Source: Clostridia bacterium (GTDB lineage Bacteria; Bacillota; Peptococcia; DRI-13; UBA5745). Taken from it: DNA of 36,186 nucleotides. The position numbers were made by a program, and so were the translations under genes. Under the pieces are notes generated by a model that was not told where the DNA came from, did not search any database, and saw nothing but the letters and a program-made list of their open reading frames with translations. This document shows, piece after piece, positions 23,557-31,557 of the stretch. The DNA is taken from positions 1 to 36,186 of the forward strand of contig JAHDPO010000061.1 in assembly GCA_018434325.1 (NCBI GenBank), written 5' to 3'. Position 1 is the stretch's first letter. Each line of letters begins with the position of its first letter.

Positions 23557-23562
23557 CCAAAA

Positions 23563-23598
23563 TAAAAACGGCCGCAGCAATTTTTCGCGCCGCAGCCG
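23563..23598 (-). terminator. Terminator of the TRAP transporter operon
   Basis: On the minus strand a 10-bp GC-rich stem with two G-U pairs (arms 23569-23578 and 23589-23598) is followed by TTTTTA, 18 bp after the DctM stop codon and just before the metY promoter. Confidence 0.75.
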
Positions 23599-23615
23599 CC
23601 TTGATAGTTTTCTCG

Positions 23616-24902
23616 TTATAAAAAGCTTGGCAACCATAAAGAAAGCTGAGGTATATACGTGATCAGCAAAAGAGCAATCAGCAGCGGAATAAATAAGGGG
23701 AATAGCTCCTTTAATATCTTTTCCATAGGCCGCTGAGCAATTTGTGCCACCGTAAACAAACCTACGCCGAAAGGCGGCGTCAGCATACCTATGGTAAGAT
23801 TGAAAACCAAGATCACGCCCAAATGGATGGGGTTTATACCTATAGCATGGGTGACAGAAAGCAGAATAGGCGTCAATATGGTTAGGGCCGAGATCGTTTC
23901 CATAAACATGCCTACCAGCAGCACCAGAATGTTGATCATCAGGAGAATCAACGCTTTGGAGTCGGAAAAACTCAGAAACCAGGAAGAAACCATTTCCGGA
24001 AACCGCTCCATGGTCAATACCTTGCTAAATACAGAAGCTGCAGCAATGATCATGAATATACCTGCACTGGTTTTATAAGTTTCCATAATGCAGCCTTTCA
24101 GCAACCGGAAAGAAAACTTGCCTTTAATCACCTGGATTATCAATAGATATAACACTGCTGCCGCACCGGCTTCACTGGGACTAAAAATCCCCATCAGCAT
24201 AGAGACAATAATTGCCGGAATTAAAATCAGTACATATAATGCATCTTTCGTAACCTGCCACAAGGATTCCTGCCGGTCATTAGCCAAAGAAGTGCCGGCA
24301 ATCGCAGCCTGAGGTTTTAATTTACTCTTGATTTGCAGAGATACAAAGAAATACATTGTTATGGTGATCAAAATTGCGGGAATCATCCCGGCCATTAAGC
24401 AACCCAGTGTAGAAACCTGCGCCAGCACCGCATAAATGACCAAAGGGATACTTGGCGGAAAAATCGGACCTACCATAGAGGTCGCTGCCGTTAAAGCAGC
24501 ACCATAATCCCGGGAAAATCCTTCATCCTCCATGGCTTTGATCTCGATTTGTCCCAGCCCTCCGATGTCCGCAATAGCAGCTCCGGACATGCCGGCAAAA
24601 ATCAGACTTACCACGATATTGGTTTTTGCCGTATAGCCTTTGGTATGACGCAGCAAAACTTTAGCGAACTTAAACAACTTTTCCGTTTCCCCAAAGGAAT
24701 TGATCAGTGATCCCATCAAAATAAACAATGGGCTGGCCAAAAGGGGAAAAGAGTTTAACGCCTGGTAAATAGAATAGGCCATGGTGGAAATCGGTAAACC
24801 CTTAATCAAAATATACACTAAAGCGGGAATGCCCATGGCGGAAACTATCGGCAAACCCAGGAGAAGCATGGCCAGAAAAAGAAGCAGGACTAAAGCAATC
24901 AT
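23616..24902 (-). CDS. TRAP transporter large permease (DctM)
   Basis: A 428-residue membrane protein with about twelve hydrophobic segments. Family blocks are clear: LLFLAMLLLGLPIVSAMGIP at the N-terminus, FAGMSGAAIADIGGLGQIEI, and TSMVGPIFPPSIPLVIYAVL (the PPS hairpin loop), with LTPPFGVGLF in the second half. DctM forms the ion-coupled channel for a carboxylate-type solute delivered by the DctP lipoprotein. The start overlaps the DctQ stop as ATGA. It is the last gene of the operon. Confidence 0.95.
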   Translation of the reverse strand: MIALVLLLFLAMLLLGLPIVSAMGIPALVYILIKGLPISTMAYSIYQALNSFPLLASPLFILMGSLINSFGETEKLFKFAKVLLRHTKGYTAKTNIVVSLIFAGMSGAAIADIGGLGQIEIKAMEDEGFSRDYGAALTAATSMVGPIFPPSIPLVIYAVLAQVSTLGCLMAGMIPAILITITMYFFVSLQIKSKLKPQAAIAGTSLANDRQESLWQVTKDALYVLILIPAIIVSMLMGIFSPSEAGAAAVLYLLIIQVIKGKFSFRLLKGCIMETYKTSAGIFMIIAAASVFSKVLTMERFPEMVSSWFLSFSDSKALILLMINILVLLVGMFMETISALTILTPILLSVTHAIGINPIHLGVILVFNLTIGMLTPPFGVGLFTVAQIAQRPMEKILKELFPLFIPLLIALLLITYIPQLSLWLPSFL

Positions 24903-25378
24903 GAGGGGCCTCCCTTCTTCTTTTTCAGGCTAGCCAGCAGGTTGGCTAAAGCCCAAAGGCCCCAAAGCCCGGTGAAGATGATGATCCAGGTATGGAGCCA
25001 GGAATAAGGGATGCCGGCAGCGTGAGTAGTAAGTTTGATGATCCTGGGAAACAGCTCTAATTCTCCCAGGATCATCGCCCCCACTAAAACCAGGATAGAA
25101 AGCCTGCTCATCAAGTAAATCAAGGTCTTTCCAGCTTTCGGCATTCGATCCAGGAAGATATCAATGCGGAGATAAGTATCTTCTTTCTCCACTATACAGA
25201 CACCACCATAGATCATGGCAATTAAAGCATATACGGCTACTTCTTCCGCAAATTTCAATGGATAATCAAAAAAGGTTCTGGTGACAATCTGGGCGCCGAC
25301 GACGCCCAGAATAAGCAGGTTTAAGACTATTTCCAAACCGTCTACAATGGTGGTCAGCCATTTAACCAGTTGTTTCAT
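24899..25378 (-). CDS. TRAP transporter small permease (DctQ)
   Basis: A 159-residue protein with four membrane helices and the DctQ-typical R-x-F-F-x-x-P-L-x-x-x-E-E motif (RTFFDYPLKFAEE, about 34-46). DctQ helps dock the binding protein to DctM. It lies between DctP and DctM with 24 bp and a 4-bp overlap respectively. The C-terminus is Lys-rich, as expected for a cytoplasmic end. Confidence 0.92.
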   Translation of the reverse strand: MKQLVKWLTTIVDGLEIVLNLLILGVVGAQIVTRTFFDYPLKFAEEVAVYALIAMIYGGVCIVEKEDTYLRIDIFLDRMPKAGKTLIYLMSRLSILVLVGAMILGELELFPRIIKLTTHAAGIPYSWLHTWIIIFTGLWGLWALANLLASLKKKKGGPS

Positions 25379-25402
25379 TCCACATTCCTTCCCTTTCCCG
25401 GG

Positions 25403-26446
25403 CTATTTGCCCAAAATGGTCAGGATCCTTTGATAGTTTTCGCCCCAGTCTCCTTCAAATTCCCGGAAAACATCATCCCGAATCGCCGCCCAATCAAACT
25501 CCAGCTGCTCCTTTTCAATGATGGTCATTCCTGCTTTAACCATAACTTCCCGCTTTTCTGCATTCGTCGAATTAATTTCTTTTTGCACAGCCTGCCTGGC
25601 TTCCACTCCGGCTTGCTGGAGAATCCCTTTATCCTCGCCGGAAATCTTATTCCAGCTGGTTTCGTTAATAAAAACGCCGGAGAGCGTAGGATTATGGTCG
25701 GTCATGATCACATATTTTACAATCTCCTGCATTCCCGTATCCACAATATACGTAAAGGGCAGGCCTGTACCGTCGATCATGTTGGTTACCAAAGAAGGAA
25801 TCACTTCACTCCAGCTCATAGGCGTAGGTGTAGCCCCCATGGATTTCATAGACGTCATGAAAATAGCACTGGGTAAAACCCGAATTTTTAATCCCTTCAG
25901 ATCCTCTGCCCGGTAAATGGGTTTGTTGGTAAGTATCTGCTGATTACCCCAGGAATAGGTGGCCAGCAGCTGAACGCCGGACCCCGACAGTTCTTCATTG
26001 ATAACCTCCATGATCTCCGAGCCGGGAGTCGTAATCTGGAATAGCTGTTCATCATTATCATACAGATAAGGCGCCTCCAGAATAGACAATAATTTGCATA
26101 AATCCGTGATTTCACTGACATCGTGCTGACTGATATCGGCAATACCCGTCTGGGTGCTTTCAATATCATTGCCCGTCAAGGTGCCGCCAAAATATAGTTC
26201 AATCTTAACTCTCCCCTGGGTTCTTTCTTCTACAAGGGTTTTAAACGTATTACAGAATATACCGGCAGGTGAGTTTTCTCCGTTGACATCACTGAATTTT
26301 AACACTACAGGCTCAAGAGGCTGAGTTTGATCACTGCTTGATACTGCACCGCCGCCGGCAATACCGGTGCCACCGCTGCCGCAAGATGTCAGGAAAGCAA
26401 GCAACAACAATATGGCTAATAACGCGAACCACTTGTTCTTTCTCAT
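25403..26446 (-). CDS. TRAP transporter solute-binding lipoprotein (DctP)
   Basis: A 347-residue lipoprotein. The ATG at 26446 is chosen because AAGGAGG lies seven bases upstream and the protein then starts MRKNKW with a lipobox LTSC (Cys22); the longer frame would overlap the neighbour. LKFSDVNGENSP begins the mature fold, and LKGLKIRVLPS carries the arginine that binds solute carboxylates in DctP proteins. WSEVIPSLVTNMIDG is the usual hinge/helix region. The solute is probably an organic acid, but sequence does not say which. Its operon partner is an M29/NicX-like metalloenzyme. Confidence 0.92.
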   Translation of the reverse strand: MRKNKWFALLAILLLLAFLTSCGSGGTGIAGGGAVSSSDQTQPLEPVVLKFSDVNGENSPAGIFCNTFKTLVEERTQGRVKIELYFGGTLTGNDIESTQTGIADISQHDVSEITDLCKLLSILEAPYLYDNDEQLFQITTPGSEIMEVINEELSGSGVQLLATYSWGNQQILTNKPIYRAEDLKGLKIRVLPSAIFMTSMKSMGATPTPMSWSEVIPSLVTNMIDGTGLPFTYIVDTGMQEIVKYVIMTDHNPTLSGVFINETSWNKISGEDKGILQQAGVEARQAVQKEINSTNAEKREVMVKAGMTIIEKEQLEFDWAAIRDDVFREFEGDWGENYQRILTILGK

Positions 26447-26459
26447 GGTATATCCTCCT

Positions 26460-27425
26460 TCACTCATTTCCGTCCTGCAAAATACCGTTCTTCATCAGAA
26501 TCTCGCCATCAAGTTCAATGGTTGGGTGCCAATAAACTAAGTCCATATGTTCCGGGGCATCATTTTTACCCCCAAAGCCCAGATTATTGCCTAACGCAAA
26601 ATGTCCTGTGCCATACAATCCTTCGTCTTCTGCGATAGCCCCCACTAATTTGCCGCAGGGATTAAGCCCGATAGCAAACTCAGCAATCACAAAAGATGAT
26701 TCGGCTTTTGTGTCGGCTAATATCTGTTTTAAGGTTTCACTTTCCTCCTTTCCTTCGATGGCCGTTACCCGCCCTTTTTCAATGGTGAGAATAATGGGAT
26801 TTTTAATCAAACCAATAGCTGTCCCACTGGCATCCGCTACTAATCGTCCTATTGTTTCATCCTCTACCGGCGCAATATATACTTCAAGCGCCGGCAAGCC
26901 GATTAATTGGCCGGGATCATGGCAAATCCCTGAGCAGACATAGGCTTTTCTCCCCTTTAATGAAAGGGTTAGTTCCGTTCCTCCCGGCGCTGTCACTCTC
27001 ACCTTTTCCGCCTTATCAAAAGCATCTTTGACCCGGTTTAACAGTGGCTGCAGTGCCAGATAATCTGCTTCAATGGGGCCGGTGCTTAACGTGGCTTCTG
27101 TGGCCTCGGTGATAGCAATCACCCGTCCGCCTCTGGCTTTGCATTTGTCTACAGCTTTCGTGTAAGCCAAAGTTTTCGTGGTGACACAAAGCAGCACATC
27201 AGCCGCTTCCACTGCTTTTTCCGCCGGCAGAGACAACTGCCCATTATTAAGTCTGCCATTGTACGTAATGCGAGTAACCAAGCCCCTGGCCTCTTCTGCC
27301 GCCGCGGCCAGGCAATCCCCTAAAATAGCCGGCCGTAAAATATCCGTAATCACGACAACCTGCTCTCCCGGCCGCACATTGGCACAAACTTGCACTACCT
27401 TTTTAGCCCCTTGTGAAACCTCCAT
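26460..27425 (-). CDS. M29-aminopeptidase-like / NicX-like metalloenzyme
   Basis: A 321-residue protein. The ATG at 27425 follows AAAGGAG with eight-base spacing; an upstream in-frame ATG is less likely. The C-terminal third carries metal-ligand-like residues in the order of the M29 family: Glu249 (IAEFAIGLNP), Glu266/Glu268 (EDEGLYGTGH), His275, then His293 and Asp295 (EHMDLV). The family contains thermophilic aminopeptidases (AmpS) and the ring-cleaving 2,5-dihydroxypyridine dioxygenase NicX. It is shorter than AmpS (about 400 residues) and closer in size to NicX. It heads the TRAP operon, 13 bp before dctP, so it likely acts on the imported solute. Confidence 0.75.
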   Translation of the reverse strand: MEVSQGAKKVVQVCANVRPGEQVVVITDILRPAILGDCLAAAAEEARGLVTRITYNGRLNNGQLSLPAEKAVEAADVLLCVTTKTLAYTKAVDKCKARGGRVIAITEATEATLSTGPIEADYLALQPLLNRVKDAFDKAEKVRVTAPGGTELTLSLKGRKAYVCSGICHDPGQLIGLPALEVYIAPVEDETIGRLVADASGTAIGLIKNPIILTIEKGRVTAIEGKEESETLKQILADTKAESSFVIAEFAIGLNPCGKLVGAIAEDEGLYGTGHFALGNNLGFGGKNDAPEHMDLVYWHPTIELDGEILMKNGILQDGNE

Positions 27426-27608
27426 ACGCTTAACTCCTTTAAACACGCATTTACTTTGTCCGTACTGGTTGTTGTTTTAGTACCGTTTCTATTGTTTTGA
27501 TTATATCATACATCAATTTTTAAAAAATTCAATATCTATTAAACAATTTAAATAAAAAGAAGCTGCCGCAAATTTGCGGCAGCTTTTCCAACTATATTTT
27601 TCTAAAGC
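27426..27608. other. Control region of the TRAP operon and terminator of the GntR-type gene
   Basis: On the minus strand an extended -10 (TGATATAAT, near 27500) is a possible promoter without a good -35. An imperfect dyad CCGTACT...AGTACCG lies at about 27459-27484 between it and the ribosome-binding site, a plausible operator for the GntR-type regulator encoded upstream. The terminator is listed separately. Confidence 0.4.
27560..27585. terminator. Bidirectional-looking terminator after the GntR-type gene
   Basis: A perfect 26-bp palindrome (AAGCTGCCGCAAA and its complement) is followed on the minus strand by CTTTTTATTT, 23 bp after the regulator stop codon. Confidence 0.9.
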
Positions 27609-28583
27609 CTATAAGCATTTTAAACTTTCCCGCAGAACTCCTAAAGATTGCGCATTTATCTGCTCAAAAAAAGTATAGATATTGGCTTCGGGACATAAAT
27701 CATGCAAGACTATTTCATGGGGATGAACAGTGAAGAAGTTTTTTGCCCAACCTGCCAGATTTTTGATTTGTTGCTCATCCTCCTTGGTACCATTGAGAAC
27801 TACCGGACGAATATCCAGGTCTTCCCGGAAACATTGAACACAATTCATCAGATATTGGATGGAATGAGTAGCTTTCACCACTACGCCGACCTTGGCTGCC
27901 GGGGGCAAATGATGAATATCGGTCAAAGTCTTCTTACTAAGCTCCACCACTACCCCATAAACAGGAATATTAAAAGGCTGGAGAATTTGCAGTACTTTGG
28001 CATAATGGAAATAGGTAGTTACCACCGCTTTATAATTTTTCAGCCGATTATCATTTTCGCCTATATATTCTTCCAAATCGGATAAAAGCATATAATCTGT
28101 GGTCATTCCCAGATGCTCTCCAAGCTGCGGGCAATAAATATCTCTGTCCTGAATATCACATTCTATAAATAATATTTTCCCTGCAATATTTTGGGCCAGG
28201 GTCTTATCCAGAGCATCTTCAAAAAGCTCTCGTATTCGTTCCGTGGGGAGGCCCTTTGCCAGACATTGCGTGATAAATTCGGCAATTCCATCCTGCCCCC
28301 ATTGATTGGCTCGAGTTTTATCACGGTATTCCTGCACAACTTTTGTGCCATGATTGGGACGGGTGATTACCAGGCCCATTTCTTCCAATAATTTATAAGC
28401 GGCCCGAATAGTTTCGACGCTAAGCTCCAGCTCTTTTGCCATCTGTCTTACCGGAGGAAGATTGCCGCCGTTATCCATGTTGCCAAGACAAATGCTCCAT
28501 TTGATATTGTCTGCCAATTGTTTGAACAGCGGAGTAGGCAGGTTTTTGTTGACGTGCCATACTTGAGGAATATTGTATTGCAT
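27609..28583 (-). CDS. GntR-type regulator with an unusual C-terminal sensor domain
   Basis: A 324-residue protein. The first about 85 residues form a GntR/YtrA-like winged helix (PLFKQLADNIKWSI, then LPPVRQMAKELELSVETIRAAYKLLEEMGLV and a GT wing). The remaining 240 residues are not a standard FadR, HutC or aminotransferase domain; stretches such as KILFIECDIQDRDIYCPQLG and VVTTYFHYAKVLQIL suggest an alpha/beta ligand-binding fold of periplasmic-binding type, which is inference. AAGGAGG precedes the ATG. It starts 16 bp after the Rrf2 stop, so the two are cotranscribed, and it lies directly upstream of the TRAP/M29-like operon, its likely target. Confidence 0.78.
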   Translation of the reverse strand: MQYNIPQVWHVNKNLPTPLFKQLADNIKWSICLGNMDNGGNLPPVRQMAKELELSVETIRAAYKLLEEMGLVITRPNHGTKVVQEYRDKTRANQWGQDGIAEFITQCLAKGLPTERIRELFEDALDKTLAQNIAGKILFIECDIQDRDIYCPQLGEHLGMTTDYMLLSDLEEYIGENDNRLKNYKAVVTTYFHYAKVLQILQPFNIPVYGVVVELSKKTLTDIHHLPPAAKVGVVVKATHSIQYLMNCVQCFREDLDIRPVVLNGTKEDEQQIKNLAGWAKNFFTVHPHEIVLHDLCPEANIYTFFEQINAQSLGVLRESLKCL

Positions 28584-28599
28584 TAACCAACCTCCTTGC

Positions 28600-29025
28600 C
28601 TAAATCGGCAGGCCGTGATCCTGGCGGTCTATAATGTCCTGCAGGGTAAGATTATCTAAATACTGGGCTATCACATCGCCGAGCCCTTGCCAGGCTTGCC
28701 GGGCGGTACAGGTGGAATAACGGGGACATTCGGCGCCGCCGTCTTCCAAACAGGCAAGAGGCGCAATGCTGCCCTCTGTCAAACGCAAAACAGCCCCCAG
28801 GGTATACTGATCCGGCGGCTTGGCCAGCTTATAGCCGCCCTGGGCCCCCCTGGTAGTCTTCAAATAGTCGGTGCGGTTTAGCAGCATCATGATTTGATCC
28901 AGATATCTTTTGGAAATCTCCTGCCGCTGAGCTATGGTTTTCAGGGAGATGTAGCCCTCGTCCTGATGCTGAGCCAGATCCAGCAATACCCGCAAAGCGT
29001 ACCGTCCCTTGGTCGATATTTTCAT
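28600..29025 (-). CDS. Rrf2 family regulator, CymR-like
   Basis: A 141-residue protein starting MKISTKGRYALRVLLDLAQH, the typical Rrf2 opening, with a winged helix (SLKTIAQRQEISKRYLDQIM, RGAQGGYKLAKP). Unlike Bacillus CymR, it has cysteines in the region used for cluster or redox sensing: CLEDGGAECPRYSTC. CymR represses cysteine-synthesis genes with CysK as partner; IscR/NsrR relatives bind iron-sulfur clusters. The start at 29025 has GAAGGTGGG upstream; longer frames are unsupported. TTGCAG and TAGAAT with a 17-bp spacer (29061-29089) form a weak promoter. metY at 22075-23370 is a possible target. Confidence 0.88.
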   Translation of the reverse strand: MKISTKGRYALRVLLDLAQHQDEGYISLKTIAQRQEISKRYLDQIMMLLNRTDYLKTTRGAQGGYKLAKPPDQYTLGAVLRLTEGSIAPLACLEDGGAECPRYSTCTARQAWQGLGDVIAQYLDNLTLQDIIDRQDHGLPI

Positions 29026-29175
29026 GCTCCCACCTTCATACGGCGTTATGACGTATTTTGATTCTACCACGTTTTTCAAGGAGCTGCAATCACCGGGCGG
29101 CCCGGACAGCTGAAATAGAGCGAGCTGCCGCAAATGTACAGCTCTTTTTACAGTCCTTTTTCTCTTTACCCTGTG

Positions 29176-29204
29176 TTGACAAAATTCTTCCTATCGCTTA
29201 GACT
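29176..29204 (+). promoter_or_regulatory. Sigma-A promoter of the cobalt transport operon
   Basis: TTGACA (29176-29181), a 17-bp spacer and TAGACT (29199-29204), ending about 18 bases before the riboswitch aptamer. Confidence 0.8.
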
Positions 29205-29221
29205 TGAGATGACAAAAATTT

Positions 29222-29388
29222 ATCAGGTGCGCATACTTTTGGGTATGCGGTAAAAGGGAAGCCAGGTGTAATTCCTGCGCGGAGCCGCCGCTGTAATGGT
29301 CGAGCTTGTTCCAAGGAGCCACTGTATCGCAAGATATGGGAAGGCGGAGCAAGTGTAGAAGCCTAAGTCAGAAAACCTGCCTGTTAAA
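29222..29388 (+). ncRNA. Cobalamin riboswitch
   Basis: The conserved cobalamin-aptamer landmarks occur in order: AAAAGGGAAGCCAGGTG (near 29252), AATTCCTGCGCGGAGCCGCC (the AATCCTGCGCGG-type core), GCTGTAATGG, GCCACTG, ATGGGAAGGCGGAGCA, and the B12-box side AAGCCTAAGTCAGAAAACC (near 29361). Adenosylcobalamin-type ligands bind such aptamers and switch off downstream genes. Here the aptamer precedes a terminator and cbiMNQO, so high cobalamin should reduce cobalt import. Confidence 0.96.
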
Positions 29389-29479
29389 TCAGCCGTTTTA
29401 CGGCGACCCCACGGTTAACGGACTCTTTAACGAGTGTGCGGTCTTGGCTATTGAAGTATGCCTATGCTTCGATTTGTTG

Positions 29480-29508
29480 ACCCGTCCTTGTTATCGGACG
29501 GGTTTTTT
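29480..29508 (+). terminator. Riboswitch expression-platform terminator
   Basis: ACCCGTCC (29480-29487) pairs with GGACGGGT (29496-29503), followed by a run of T. It lies 25 bp before the cbiM start and about 90 bp after the aptamer, so the riboswitch most likely acts by transcription termination. Confidence 0.92.
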
Positions 29509-29533
29509 GTTTTTGAAACAAGGAGGAAAAATC

Positions 29534-30289
29534 ATGACAAAATTACAAAAACGGATTGTCTCTTTACTCGCTGTCTTCTCTGTTTTTTTCTGCCTGACGC
29601 CGCCGGCCAATGCCATGCACATAATGGAAGGCTATCTCCCCTTCGTTCACAGCGTCGCCTGGGGCGTTCTCTGCCTGCCTTTTCTGGCGGCGGGGATGTT
29701 CAGCATCCAAAAAACCGTCAGCCAAAAAAGAAACACATTGCTTCTGCTGGCTATGGTGGGCGCCTACGCTTTTGTGCTGTCGGCTTTAAAAATCCCCAGC
29801 GTCACCGGCTCCTCCAGCCATCCCACCGGCACGGGATTAGGCGCTATCCTGTTTGGGCCTTCCCCTATGGCCATACTGGGCTTGATCGTTTTACTTTTTC
29901 AGGCTATCCTGCTGGCCCACGGCGGCCTCACCACCCTGGGCGCTAATACCTTCAGCATGGCCATCGCCGGCCCCTTTGTTACCTATGGTATTTACCGCCT
30001 TTGCAAATCCCTGAAAGTCAACAGGATGGCAGCCGTATTCCTGGCGGCGGCTCTGGGCGATTTATTTACTTACTGCGTCACCAGCTTTCAGCTGGCTTTG
30101 GCTTACCCCAGCGAGGTCGGCGGTATCGGCGCCTCTTTAGCAAAGTTCATGAGTGTGTTTGCTTTGACGCAAATACCCTTGGCCATCATCGAAGGCCTGC
30201 TGACGGTAGCCGTGGTGGTTGGCCTGGAGTCCTGGGCAAAGCCGGAGCTTGCCCAGCTGGGTTATCTGAAAGGAGCAAAGGAAGCATGA
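29534..30289 (+). CDS. cbiM: Energy-coupling factor cobalt transporter substrate-binding subunit CbiM
   Basis: A 251-residue membrane protein. The ATG at 29534 follows AGGAGG; the longer frame upstream would run through the riboswitch. It has a signal peptide ending ANA, so the mature protein begins MHIMEGYLP, whose N-terminal Met-His coordinates Co(II) in CbiM/NikM proteins. The [21 protein letters not shown] and [19 protein letters not shown] blocks are diagnostic. CbiM is the metal-specific S-component of the CbiMNQO importer. It overlaps cbiN by four bases. Confidence 0.96.
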   Translation: MTKLQKRIVSLLAVFSVFFCLTPPANAMHIMEGYLPFVHSVAWGVLCLPFLAAGMFSIQKTVSQKRNTLLLLAMVGAYAFVLSALKIPSVTGSSSHPTGTGLGAILFGPSPMAILGLIVLLFQAILLAHGGLTTLGANTFSMAIAGPFVTYGIYRLCKSLKVNRMAAVFLAAALGDLFTYCVTSFQLALAYPSEVGGIGASLAKFMSVFALTQIPLAIIEGLLTVAVVVGLESWAKPELAQLGYLKGAKEA

Positions 30290-30579
30290 AAAACAAAGGT
30301 TTATTAGTAATCATCCTTCTATTGGTCTGCGGGCTTATTGCCATCATTCCTTTAGCCCTCATCTCCGATTCTGAGTTTGGCGGCGCCGACGGTCAGGCCG
30401 AAGAAATCATCCTGGAGATCGCTCCGGATTACGAGCCTTGGGCGGAAAGCATTCTGGAGCCCCCCGGCGGCGAGACGGAAAGCCTGCTCTTTAGCCTGCA
30501 AGCCGCTTTAGGCGCCGGTATAATCGGTCTGGGCTTCGGCTATTTCATTGGCCGCAGCAAGCATCAAAAAGAAGTCTAA
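30286..30579 (+). CDS. cbiN: Cobalt transport protein CbiN
   Basis: A 97-residue protein with two membrane helices (about 5-27 and 68-88) and an extracytoplasmic loop containing [23 protein letters not shown]-type residues, of which the D/E-x-x-Y-x-P-W core is characteristic of CbiN. CbiN helps load metal into CbiM. The ATG at 30286 overlaps the cbiM stop codon. Confidence 0.94.
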   Translation: MKNKGLLVIILLLVCGLIAIIPLALISDSEFGGADGQAEEIILEIAPDYEPWAESILEPPGGETESLLFSLQAALGAGIIGLGFGYFIGRSKHQKEV

Positions 30580-30588
30580 AAGAGCAGC

Positions 30589-30614
30589 AGCCGGCTTAAC
30601 TAGAAGCCGGCTTT
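30589..30614 (+). terminator. Intra-operon hairpin between cbiN and cbiQ
   Basis: AGCCGGCTT (30589-30597) and AAGCCGGCT (30604-30612) form a perfect 9-bp stem, but only TTT follows. It may set relative expression or protect mRNA ends rather than terminate fully. Confidence 0.5.
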
Positions 30615-30633
30615 GCCTTGCAGGGAGCCGCCT

Positions 30634-31557
30634 ATGATCATCAGCTGCTTGTTTTCTCTGGCTGTCTATTGCCTCTTTTACGGCAGATTGCCTTCCCACC
30701 TTCTCCTTTTCGTTGTTTTACTGCTCTTTGGCGGCAGCCTTTTCTTTCGCCATAAGCACGGCCACCGTCACGGCGGCTTCTTATCCATCGACGTTCAGGT
30801 TCAGAAATCCCGGCTAAAATCCTGGCATCCGGGAGTAAAAACCTGTTTTGCAGTCATGGCCGCCTTGATCTGTATCGCTGCCGATTCGTTCTGGCTGTCG
30901 CTTTTTGTGATCTGCAGCATGATGCTGTTTACCATCTATGGCGGTAAAACCCCTGCTCATTACTACTTCGCCCTTCTGACGGCGCCGCTGACCTTCATCA
31001 TTCTGGGAGTAGTGGCAATTTTATTCGAAATATCCCCGGTTCCCTTGGGGCTGTTGGATATAGCCATCGGGGGCCGCTACCTTTGCGTTACCGCCGCCGG
31101 CCAGCAGGCCTCCTTATCTCTGATAAGCCGGGCTTTTGCCGCCGTCAGCTGTCTATATCTCCTGAGTTTAAGCACCCCCATGCATCAGATTATCCGTTTT
31201 CTGCGAAAAATAAAAACCCCTGCCCTGATGGTGGAGTTGATGTACCTGATTTACCGCTACATATTTCTTTTGCTGGCTACTCAGCAGCAAATGGCCACGG
31301 CGGCGGAATCCCGTCTGGGCTACCGGGATTGGCGCACCTCTTTGCGAACTATGTCCGCCTCCTCTCTCAACCTGCTTTTTCTCAGCTTTCGCCGCTCCGC
31401 CGACTGCTTTGCCGCCATGGAAGCCCGCTGTTATGACGGAGAAATTGCCTTTTACGAGAGCGAAGCCGCAGTGCGTAAGCCAGAGATATTGGCGGCAGCG
31501 GCCTATTTGCTGCTTTTGGTTGGATTCTGGTATGGTACAAGGAGATTACAAGGATGA
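30634..31557 (+). CDS. cbiQ: Cobalt ECF transporter transmembrane subunit CbiQ with His-rich N-terminal extension
   Basis: A 307-residue membrane protein; the ATG at 30634 follows AGGGAG (an upstream TTG is less likely). From about residue 50 it is a normal CbiQ: SIDVQVQKSRLKSWHPGVK at the start, and RSADCFAAMEARCYDG-type coupling motif near the C-terminus that contacts CbiO. Before that lie about 48 extra residues: one or two hydrophobic segments and a histidine cluster FRHKHGHRHGG (His40, 42, 44 and 46) that could bind metal. Most CbiQ proteins are roughly 220-270 residues long. The gene overlaps cbiO as ATGA. Confidence 0.9.
   Translation: MIISCLFSLAVYCLFYGRLPSHLLLFVVLLLFGGSLFFRHKHGHRHGGFLSIDVQVQKSRLKSWHPGVKTCFAVMAALICIAADSFWLSLFVICSMMLFTIYGGKTPAHYYFALLTAPLTFIILGVVAILFEISPVPLGLLDIAIGGRYLCVTAAGQQASLSLISRAFAAVSCLYLLSLSTPMHQIIRFLRKIKTPALMVELMYLIYRYIFLLLATQQQMATAAESRLGYRDWRTSLRTMSASSLNLLFLSFRRSADCFAAMEARCYDGEIAFYESEAAVRKPEILAAAAYLLLLVGFWYGTRRLQG

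Noticed and set aside
29306-29533. Upstream extension of CbiM
   Set aside because: It would translate the riboswitch and its terminator; the ATG at 29534 has AGGAGG and a signal peptide.
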